NCBI GenBank assembly: GCA_036346405.1
Contig: CM070561.1
Span: 19,748,215 to 19,812,214 of the forward strand
Source: Phyllostachys edulis
Lineage: Eukaryota > Streptophyta > Magnoliopsida > Poales > Poaceae
DNA: 64,000 nt
Direction: 5' to 3'
The notes under the pieces: model-generated
Database searches by the model: none
What the model saw: the letters and a program-made list of their open reading frames with translations, nothing else
What the model was told of the DNA's origin: nothing
Program-made: the position numbers and the translations under genes
In this document: positions 21,602 through 31,752 of the stretch, piece by piece
Layout of the letters: every line of letters begins with the position of its first letter
Numbering within the stretch: the stretch's first letter is position 1

Positions 21602-22449
21602 TGTCGGTGTTTTAGAACCGATCTTACATATAATTATTTGATTCAGGGGGTCTCCAGGATTGATCACGCAGAGAGAACGACACAGGGATTTTATACAGGT
21701 TCAGGCATTCTCCAGAGAGAATAACAACCCTACTCCTGTGTGGTTATATTGAGTATGTTGGTTACAGATCAAGAGAAAGACTAAAGTCTAATGTCTTGTG
21801 CTCCTGATTGTCTCTCCTCTCCATCCTGTCAATTCACTGCAGCCTTTATATAGTGTACGAAGAGGCGACCGTTTCTCTAGGCTAAGAGGCGCCACATTAT
21901 TTCATATAATGAGCACGTTGATGGCAGTTATTGTTGGAGTAGTAACCCCCCACGTCGCCTGACAGTTATCGTCAGAGACAGAGGAGTACTATTGCGTGCA
22001 GTTATTCCAAAGAATAACAATGTATACTAACTGCTTAGATTCCCTAATCAATTGGGACTACTTGTCTGCAAGCTCTATCGATTATAGGGTAGTCATAGCT
22101 GACCTAGTCGTAGAAGGACTTACGACTATGGGGATGGTCGTAGAAGGACTTATGACTATGGGGGTTGTCGTAGAAGAACTTACGACCATGAGGTAGTCGT
22201 AGAAGGATTTACGACTATAGGGGTGGTCGTAGAAGAACTTACGACCATGAGGTAGTCGTAGAAGGACTTACGGGTATGGGGGTGGTTGTAGAAAAACTTA
22301 CGACCATGAGGTAGTCGTAGAAGGACTTATGACTCCATCTTCTCCCTTATGAACATTAAGGGGTATACTTAAGAACCATATAATGGTATTATTATCCATA
22401 ATAAGAAATACAGATAAATAATTAAATAAGAACTATTAAATCCTCGTCA
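21602..22449 (-). repeat. 3' LTR of the Tat-like element
   Basis: 848 bp, TG to CA on the minus strand, followed on the right by the polypurine tract. It matches 38868-39500 closely over its left 640 to 700 bp. At 22105-22335 it contains a tandem array of a unit of about 30 bp, GTCGTA-8 bases-TACGAC. Confidence 0.9.
22105..22335. repeat. Tandem hairpin-unit array in the 3' LTR
   Basis: About seven to eight consecutive units of the form GTCGTAGAAGGACTTACGAC plus a spacer of about 10 bp, alternating with a GAAGAACT variant. Each unit has 6-bp inverted arms (GTCGTA and TACGAC) around an 8-base loop. The same unit occurs in the other LTR (39355-39500) and at 26436-26712. Confidence 0.9.
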
Positions 22450-23257
22450 TCTAGCCCCCTAGTTTCAAGTGAAAGTAACTTACTTGGAAAAAGAGCGTAG
22501 ATGATCTTACGACCAGAAGCTGGTCGTAGAACGATGGTCAAAGGAAAGACTTTTCGACTAGTATTTTATTTGACTAGAAATAGACTTGGTCAAGAAGGTA
22601 ATTTCGCTTGAGGTATAAAGACAGACTCGGTTTTCTCGAACAGACAAATTAAAGAATCTCAATTGACTCTCATAGACCTATCTGTTGGAGCGGCTCCCGA
22701 AGAGGTGGTAACTATTGGGTTGCCACATCTTTAACTCAAGTGTACGGTTATAAAAACTTACTGTAGGTGTGATTCTAGGTTTCTTACTTTTCCCTAATCA
22801 CTCCAACTGTTCATTGAGCTCTTGCGTTCTCTACCGCCAACCAAATCGTACACCCTCTAGAGACCTTTCCAAATCCAAATCTCCCTCTCTTGAGAAAGAT
22901 GGCCAGAACCGCTTCCTAGTGGGCTGAATCAGAGATGGATGCGGCCAAGATAAAGGCTTTGAGCGTATTTGTATAATTGTGTGAGGCCTACCTGAAAATT
23001 CCGGCCGACTTGGAGCTACTCTAATATTTCTACGGGATGACTAGAATAGCGGGAGTCATTGGTAGCTGTGGTCTGAAGCTCTACGACGGGAAATCGAAAG
23101 AGTACATTTAGATGTTCACCCAGTTGTCATGGCTGGGGTGGAAGAAGAAGTGGTTCTACTAGGATACGACCAGTGAAGACATCCTTTCTTCCGTTGGGAA
23201 CACCGTCGAGAAGATTCCTTCCTGGGATTCGACTCCCAAGGATCTTGGCCGACGCCC

Positions 23258-26033
23258 TAAAGAATCCAGGCCCGCCATTATGTGTTAATGGAGTATTTTG
23301 GTGATTAATGACAAATCTATTTGTGAGACTAACACTTCTATTGTTATACATATTGTTTAGTCTCAGTTGGATAAAAAGGTGAAAAATCAAAGAGGTATGC
23401 TTTCGGCATTATATTCCTATATCTTGTTGCATTCCTCGGATCCAAAATATAGGTTGAACTCCACTAAAAAGTCTAACTTGAATATGTGCATGTGTTCTCT
23501 TTACACATTCATGTATACACATATCTAGGGGGAGTTCACTCTATGTTTTGTGGTTTCATTAGTACTGATCCGTATTCCTTTATCCACATACATTAAGGAT
23601 CTTTACTTTGAAACATATCCTTTGAGTGTATAAAACTTGTGTAGTTCATATATACTCATATTGCTTTATATTCAATTATTTGAAATTGTGTTGTGGGACT
23701 AATGTGTGTGCTAAGATATTTTCAAGGCTTAGTCCCGGAGTTTGAGTGATGACATGAAAAGAAAATGCAAAGATGATAAAAGATCGACATGGCTCAAGAC
23801 AAAGGAGTCATGCTTTGCATTTCGAAAAGCTTCTGGAAGAATTTTAGTGGAAATCAGTATGACCGCATTTTGGTAAGCGGTACTACCGATGTGCGGTAGT
23901 ACCGGAGGCTAACTGGCAATAGTACCACTTGAAGCGGTACGACCACGCATTCCTTGGTGGTATTACTGTGGTCGAAACGTCTCAGCCAACTAATCGCTAA
24001 TGCGATGCATTTACCGGCTCTTGCAATGCGGATTATCAGATTACGGTCGTTCCGATTTCTAGTTAGCGGTACGATAAAAACAGTAGAGGTGTATTTTAGT
24101 TCGGTGCTTCTCGTTGGAAATCGGTAGTACCACACATGAGAAACATTATGACCAGAGAGCGGTATTACCAGATTCTAGTTGGCGGTAGTACCGCACCTTT
24201 CTGCGATGGCTTGTTTAGAGTATTTATTGCAGATATATCTTGGTAATTAATGTTAATCATTGTGGGACTAACATTTTTCATGAGTTGGATGAATAGGTTA
24301 TGTTCCAGGGTTATGGAGACTTCGGATGGCATCATGAGTTGATCGTCATCAAGTGAAGGTTCAAGAAGAAGATGCAGCATGTGTTGATGCATATCAAGAC
24401 CTCGAAGAGGAGATGATCATGAGTTGATCATCAAGTCAAGAAAAGACTCATTATGTGTTGATGGAGGTCAAGTAAAGGATACATCATGAGTAGATGCATG
24501 TCAAGATGATAACTCGGACTTGAAGTGAAGATGTGCGTCATCAAGCTTCAAGAAGATGCTCAAGGCAAAGGTATGACTAGCTAGGGCTAAGGATGTGTTC
24601 CTAGTCTTTTACCGGTCTTGGTGTTTGGTTGGAAGACCGGATTGCTAGTATATGTTGTTGTACTATTAAGAAGGGTCTTGTCTAGTAGCTTGAGTCTCAT
24701 CATGTGTTGATAGCTCAATCTCGCTTGCTCTAGCTCATCATGGCATGATGCTATTATTTGCGAATAGCCGAGGCTCGTGCATTTAATCTTTGTAGCATGT
24801 GACTATACTTTGCAAATATGTTTTGCAAATGATTGAAGTCCATGTATCTACTCCTTGTGCCATGATCTAGGTTTGCAAATGTGTTTTGCAAATTGTTGGG
24901 ATTCATGCATTTTCCTTTGGCATGGTCTAAGATTGCTTATTGCTATTTCTTTGGACTTAGACCATGGTAGTGGCTCTTAGAGTTGTGTTTTTTTATTTTA
25001 TTAAATGTGTTTGAGATCAATCAAATAGGTGGATTGTGTAGCCCTCTAAATAAGCTTTCCATATAGTCCAAGATCACTCAATTCCGACATCAGAGTCAAA
25101 AGTTATGACCTTTTTACCGAGTGTCGTCTGTGCTGAAATTGAGCTGTGGTATGACCGCTATGAGAAGAGCGGTACTACCGCACAGAACGGTAGTACCGGC
25201 CCTTGTGAGGGTGGTAGTACCGCACCAAGTCTGTAACAGCTAGTTTTGGGTTGTTTCGTCTCCAAACTGCTAGTTTTTGATGTAGGGGTTATAAATACCC
25301 CCTTGGCCGGTTGAGAGACAACTCTTGGCATCCCATTTCACTCACTTGAGCTAATGTGAGCTTCTCCTCTCAATTGTGCATGTGTTGCACCTTGTGAGCA
25401 AGGAGAGAGGTCTCTAGTTGCATGTGTTGCATCTAGAGGTGGGTTTTGTATCCACTTGAGCTTGTGCATTCGTTGCACGTGGTAAAAGTCAAGCAAGGGG
25501 CTTGGCTTGTTACTCTTGGTGTTTGTTGACACCTAGACGGTATGGAGGCGTCGTGGATCAGTGATCTTTTCAAGAAGCTTGTGAGAAGGCCCGGCGTGTT
25601 GTGAAGGTTGGAGCTTACCTACCCGGAGCGGGAAAGAGCTACCACTAGTGGAATTGAGGTGTTTGGCTTAATTCGTGGAGCCAGTTCAATTAGTTTGGGC
25701 TTACCTCAACGTGGATTAGGGGAGACCGGCAAGTCTACGAACACCACGGTAAAATGTCATTGTGTCATTGTGGTTTGCTCTCTAGTGATTTACTTTGTGC
25801 TTTACTATATTGCAATTTATATTCTTAGAATTAAATTGCTTACTTGTCTTTGTATGCTTGCAATCATTATCAATAGACTTATATTGTTGGTGCACTTAGT
25901 AAAGACTAATTGATTTAGGCTTTAATTGTGCAAAACCGAATTGATTTACATTTGCGCATAAAACTCGGTTTTAGCCAAAAGATTTTAAAGACCGCCTATT
26001 CACCCCCCTCTAATCGGCCTCCTCGATCTTACA
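23258..26033 (+). mobile_element. 2.8-kb solo LTR inserted in the antisense ORF
   Basis: It begins TAAAGAATCCAGGCCCGCC (TA replaces the TG kept in the copy at 20552) and ends CTCGATCTTACA. The flanks CGCCC (23253-23257) and TGCCC (26034-26038) agree at four of five bases. Coding similarity of the antisense ORF lies on both sides and no internal retrotransposon sequence is attached, so it is a solo LTR. It contains many CGGTAGTACCG-type boxes (23860-24200, 25145-25225). The superfamily is not assigned. Confidence 0.85.
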
Positions 26034-26397
26034 TGCCCCCTATATTCAAGCCATCAAAGACTTGAAGGAAGAGGGGCTCACCGGATGACACATGGTGAAG
26101 GATTTCATCACACGTTGTATTAGCCCTCAAGAAACAAGCACATCCTATGTGGAGGTACTCGGGGCCAAAGGACTCGACCAGAGATTACGAGAGGGGTAAG
26201 TAAATTTTTCAACTTAGCTCCCTTTTGGTTAATCTCAAGCCTATCAACTGAGTATCTTATTTGCTTGCGTAGATCTCTTACAAACGGAGATTGGCATCCG
26301 AGTCAAGCTCATTTGTGAGAAAGCTCCGCCACCTAGTGTGATGGTTTCTCAAATCCTAGCGATTTTATCTGTCGAAGACAAGATGGAACGCCTAAAG

Positions 26398-26743
26398 GTA
26401 ATCAAAGACTGATTTCATCTTTAGGATCTCATAGCCATAGAAGAACTTATGACCAGAGGATTGTCGTAGAAAAACTTACGACTAGGTACTAATCGTAGAA
26501 GGACTTACGACCAAGGGATTGTCGTAGAAAAACTTACGACTAGGTTCTGGTCGTAGAAGGACTTACGACCAGGGGATTGTCGTAGAAAAACTTACGACTA
26601 GGTACTGGTCGTAGAAAGACTTATGACCAAGAGATTGTCGTAGAAAAATATACGATTAGATACTAGTCGTAGAAGGACTTACAACCAGGGGATGGTCGCA
26701 GAAAACGACCACTTAGTAATATTTTTTTTTCTGACTCCTGCAG
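26398..26743 (+). repeat. Intron of the antisense ORF filled with the hairpin-unit array
   Basis: GTAATC donor, T-rich stretch and CTCCTGCAG acceptor bound this segment, and the reading on both sides joins in frame (ERLK to KVGMKDH). Nearly all of it (26436-26712) is the same unit of about 30 bp as in the LTRs, here as alternating GTCGTAGAAAAACTTACGAC and GTCGTAGAAGGACTTACGAC types separated by AGGGGATT or AGGTACTG spacers. Confidence 0.85.
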
Positions 26744-27963
26744 AAAGTAGGCATGAAAGACCATCGGGACGACCAAGAGGTTGGACTGATGGTCATTGGC
26801 ACGGAGGTAGAGCAAACCAAAGCTCCTCCAGCTAAAAAGCGTCGACTTGTGAGGGTTGCCGATAAGGGAGGCGCAGGCTCAAGCTCTCTTTGCTCGACTG
26901 TGCCTTTTGAGAAATTTGCTATGGATATGGTCACACAGAGAAAGCCAAAGGCTATCGAGGCGGCTTAATCAAGCTCTCAAACACAAAGCTCCCAAGACCA
27001 AGATACCCTTCTACAACAACAACAAGACTTTCGCAATTTCTACCTCTCATGGCTTTGTCAAGAAACTAGAAAAGAAGAATTGGATGAGCTTTATGTCTTT
27101 TGTGAAGGAAACTGTTGTGCCAGCATGGCCCATGGTCAAGGGAAGTGATGCTCTTGGGGTGGTCGAGACAGGTCTCGGTCATCTACAGAGTCAGGAGGCT
27201 CAACAAGCGGCAGTTCTCGCTCAAGACCCACGACCAGACATGGTCATGGCTGACCCCATTCCTCAACTCGAATTTCGACTAGATGTGGTCGACGAGAAGA
27301 AGTCGGAGAAATCTTCTTTAGGAAAGATTTCTTCTAGATTCAAGATCAAGTTCAGGAAATGAAGGTATGTAAAAAGACAAAAGTATAAGAACAACATTTA
27401 CCTTTTGCTTTCTACAATTTGACGTGTTTTTCTTTTTGTAATCTTAGCCCGACTCCTCCAACCTCCAAGGACGTTCCAGTCGAGAAACCCACTGCTATTT
27501 CTCCGGCAGTCAAAGATATGACAGTGGAGGTGGTCGAAGGATCATCCACCGTCCATGTGGTGGAAGAGGCTGTTGTTGCTGAAGCGACTACGACCACTGA
27601 GGTGGTCATGGAGCTAGAAGCGAAGACGGCAGAGGTAGAGGCGGAAGCATCTGGCCATGACGGTGAAGCCTTCGATCACCGCACCGGGAAAGAAGTCGTT
27701 GTAGACGTTCTCCCTGGCCCCCAAGGTCAAGATGCTGATGCTGCCCTCACCGTGGTAGAAGAAGAGTCTGACTTCTTCGACCGTTCCTTCGGGTTTTGCA
27801 GCCCCACATCTGTTGTGGGATCTTGGGCATTCAGATCTTGTTATCGGATTCCTCACCCTAAGGACATTCCTAATAGGGGGAATGTTTTCGACGACGAGCG
27901 TCTCGAAAAGATGTGGTGGAACTGTGAGGACCCCGGCTTATTTGGCTTGTAATGCTTAGTCAT

Positions 27964-30900
27964 CCAATGACCCTAGCATCACAAACAAAATAACCCGTGT
28001 CTTCGAGATATGTATACTTCTTAAATGCAAGATACACACCCTTTACAAAATCATGCATCAATTCCATTCAAGGCATAGAACCAAAGCACGAACTAGATTA
28101 AACCAAAGACATACATAATAGAGAGAGTTATTACAAAAGAGGCCGACCAGCCAAATAACCACTAAGAAAGATAAATAACAGCGGAAGCAAAAGCCATAAG
28201 ATGGCGATAAACAAAAGCCATACGGTTTGCCTAAAGCCCACAAGGCAACCGACCGGGCCGCCAAGCTAGTCGTCCCATCCACAAAGACATTTCACAAAAG
28301 TAGGGCCCTTGGGGCTCCACCTCCTCTCAAGAACAAATTTATTGTTAAGCAAATGAGTACAAAATGTACTCGCAAGACCGATGTGTAGTGTAATGCACCT
28401 ATACATATTCTACATGCAAGCTTTTTAAGTGGAGGTCAGAGGTTGTTTTCAAAGATAAAGCAAGTTTTCATTTGCAATATTTAAATAGATTCAAAGTAGT
28501 TTTACAATTCATTTTAATTTGCAAATAACAAATGAGACAATAACAATATAACAATAGATAGATGACAACAACAATCCTGGAAGTGACTAACCCAATAGCC
28601 ACCACAACAATAGCATGAATTACCCATTCATACCACCCATGTCAAGTTTTAATTAAAGGTTACAGTCTAACTCTCGAAAGACCTCCCCAAGCGTGTCCAT
28701 AACCTAGGACAAGGCTATTCAAATAGTTTGAACCCTGCAGGGGTGTACCAATGTACCCACATGTTAGACCATCTTTTCGCCAAGCTATTAGCACACTTCC
28801 TTTGGTATGCCGGCACGGCTAAGTCTAACGAGACATTTCCAATATTGTGTGTCAACAACGAGTCGCCCATATGGGGATACAACCTCCCCATACGTTGATG
28901 CGGAGTCATCAAAGATGCTCACCCCCTTATACGGATGGTGCCCCTTGCAGTGGATAAACCCCACTACTGTTCACCCAATAGCCCACCATGCAACTCAAAG
29001 CTAACACACGCCAAAGTACTTAGTCAAGAGAGGTCCCATATCCCCCTCGTGTGGTTAGCACGCAAAATTGCTTGGTTTAGTGTAACAAGATGTTCGGTCC
29101 TTGTTGACTTAGGCACCATTCCACATACCCACAAATCACACCATCATCCATTGTGCCCAAGTCCAAATAGTTTCATTTTCAGTTTTGTTTTGACTTTACA
29201 AATTAACAAAGCACAAGTGCTGGACATAATGGAATAATAATTAGATTTGTGTGATCAAGATCATCGACTAAGTCGATGACCGCCCAATTCTACCGCAATC
29301 TAAGCATTTCTAAGCAATACCAACATGTGATCTACTAAGTGATGAGAGCCCATCCAACGAACTCTACATCACAGCAAGATATTCGTAGGCTTAGAAGTAG
29401 AGAATGAACATTTACCTACAGAGTATGCATCTATAGGATCAACTAATCGATAATCATTTAACAACAAAATAGAGCATGCATACATGCACTTTGCAAACAA
29501 TATATTAGACTTTGAAAGTAATGGGATAAAATATGATCAAACTGCTTGCCTTGCTGGAGCTGCTCACTATGCTGCAAAGGGTCACTAACGGGATCAACAC
29601 ACTCGTCGGCACCTAACGAAAAAGCGAAAAAGAACCAATAAGAACAACGAAAACCGAAAAGACTTAACAGTAAACTTGCTCCAAATGCTCTGAAATTTTT
29701 ACAGCAGCAATAGCAAGATTTTTAAAGAATTTATCAACAAGAACCAATTGATTTGGATTCTCAATGCAAAAGATATGTCCAAAACAAATCTGCTCACTGA
29801 AAATGCCGAAAATTCAAATCGAAGCATCGCTCATCCGAATTAAATTCTCAAGCACAATTTTCCATAGAGGTGTTGCACCTGGGATTTTTACGGTAAGTAA
29901 AGCACCTCATGAGATGAATAACACAATTGAGTTCACCTCATTTGGAGCTAGTATGCATTTTCTATGATTTTTCAAAGACATGCACACAAGAACAACACAA
30001 AATGCACCCACCAAGATTTTGAAAATAGTGACATATCTAAAACCTATTCCACCATTTAGTAAACTAATAGAGGAAGCCAAAAAAGTTGGATTCACTCAAA
30101 AAGGATCTACAGGGGATTACTTATGCATTTTACAAATTAATTGCAAATTTTGGAGCAACATTTAAAGTTAATTTTGAAACCAATTTACCAATCCATTTTC
30201 TGGAGCCAAACTAAACTTACAACCATTTTTAGATTAAAGTTTAGTTCAAACCAGAGCTAACAAAATTTGAATCAACTCAAATGGAGCTAAAATGAAATAG
30301 TTAGGCATTTTTGAATTTCATTACCTTTTTTAGTTTACAAATAATTCCCCGGGAATTTTCTAAAACCAAAACAACGTGGACGAACCTGGGCCGTTGAGAT
30401 TGAATCGGACGGCCCAAGTGGAACAGGGCAACGCGCTCACGCCCGCGTGGATCCAACGAGCGTGGGCCGTCGATGCTGCATCCGACGGTCCAGGTTGAAT
30501 CGCGCGCGACACGTTTGGAACTCGCGCACGCGAACGGGGGCAGCGACTGTGGACCGTCGATCACGAGATGGACGGCTCACGATGAACGCCACATAGTGCA
30601 CATGCACAGACCCCGCGAGATCTCGCCCACAGATCTGGAAATGGACGGCCCTACGACGCTGCTACAGTTGTCGGCCCCGTCCGACAAAAGAACCGTCGGG
30701 GAGATTGGCTCACCGCCGGCGATTGGGACCACAGAAGTGCAAACCAAGAGTACCACCAGTTCACAATAGAGATCTTTCGCCGGGTACCACTCACACCGCC
30801 AGAGGTGGCCTGAACGCCATGAAGCGAAGGCGCGCAGAACGCATGGCCAAAAGCAAACAAGAAGGAAAGCTCCACAACAGTCCATTCAAGCGGGTGCCTA

Positions 30901-31718
30901 GCCATCTAGGGACTATAAGCAAGCTACCTGGATGATGCAGAGGCACGGGGACGGTCGGTGCTGCTCCGGCGACGAGGAGCAGCGCCGGCGATGAAGACAA
31001 CAACGCGGGGGAGGCACCTTGAGCAAAAGAGAGGGACCGCGTCATCGGGTTAGACTCAATATAGCTCAGAGATGCTCCCAGAGCAAGGAATTGAATGGAG
31101 AGGGTCCTTACCGGACTTGAGAAAGAAGGGGGAGCTTTTCGGCCGAAGGGGACCAAACTCCAAATTAGGCCGCCCCTGTAAATGTCAAAGCCAATTAAGT
31201 TAGGGGTTTTGACCACAGAGGTGAGAGGCTCAATTGGAAGCAAGGAGGTGGAAGAAAAGCCACTGGAACCCTGTTGCCACCGAGGAGCTTCAAGGTGCAA
31301 CAATGGCGGCCGAGGGGCTTTAGGGGTGATTTGAGCTCAGCAAACCGAGAGCAAGTGGGGAAGGTGTTTAAAGGAAGCTAAGGAGGAACAAGGGGGACCT
31401 TTTATAACCAGGGAGCAGAGGCAATGAACTAGGGTTAAGCTCCATGGTGAGCTTAGCCCACAGCTCGGTCCATGGCTCAACAAGGACGCGGAGGGATGGG
31501 GCGATTCTGAGCATGACTTTGGGGCGGAAGGTCGACCAAGATTTAATGCTTGTAATAAAAGAGCTGCTGAGAGGTGACAGCACCGCCTCCTCTCGCCATG
31601 GCGCACGACGCGAGACCGAGGAAGGAGAAGAAGAAAGTGCAAGCAGCCCACCAGTTAGAGGAAGAGAATGGGCATGGCTCGAGCTGAAACAAACACGGAC
31701 AGGTCGCACCCAACCACA
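27964..31718 (-). mobile_element. LTR-like insertion D between the antisense ORF and pol end
   Basis: This is a block of about 3.7 kb with the anatomy of the other minus-strand LTRs here: an ACAAGGCTATTCAAATAGTTTGAACCCTGCAG-type box near 28715 (interrupted similarity), GC-rich U3-like sequence at 30380-31300, and a minus-strand TATAAAAGG box at about 31396-31405. The right edge is set where integrase C-terminal reading (31719-31752) stops and TGTGGTTGGG begins on the minus strand. The left edge is uncertain; GTCAT (27959-27963) and GTCGT (31719-31723) could be a decayed duplication. Frames at 30473-31709 are short and GC-driven, not genes. Confidence 0.55.
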
Positions 31719-31752
31719 GTCGTATTAAACCTGGTCACGTAACTTCGACCAC

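Larger units (their letters stand above)
22899..27952 (+). pseudogene. Antisense accessory ORF of the Tat-like element (Transposase_28-like), broken
   Basis: This is a plus-strand coding region opposite to gag-pol. The first part (22899-23257) reads EMDAAKIKALSV, EAYLKIPADLEL, GSCGLKLYDGKSKEY and GWKKKWFY, the pattern of the so-called putative gypsy type transposon domain. It has several in-frame stops. A solo LTR (23258-26033) interrupts it. It continues with APYIQAIKDLKEEGLTG (26035 on), offset by one base. Later parts are joined by GT-AG introns at 26196-26273, 26398-26743 and about 27365-27447. The C-terminal part (27448-27952) is acidic, Val and Glu rich, and ends CEDPGLFGL. The function of such ORFs is unknown to me. 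Stops and one frameshift near 26960 make this copy defective. Confidence 0.72.

Noticed and set aside
22105..22335. CRISPR-like array
   Set aside because: The units are direct, nearly identical and without unique spacers, in a plant LTR. It is a tandem repeat.
27419..27952. Independent host gene encoding an acidic protein
   Set aside because: It sits between the pol and 3' LTR of the Tat-like element, is joined to upstream exons by GT-AG introns and has retroelement accessory-ORF similarity, so it belongs to the element.
30473..31709. Several frames of 75-170 codons on both strands
   Set aside because: They overlap each other in the GC-rich part of LTR-like insertion D; none shows a domain.
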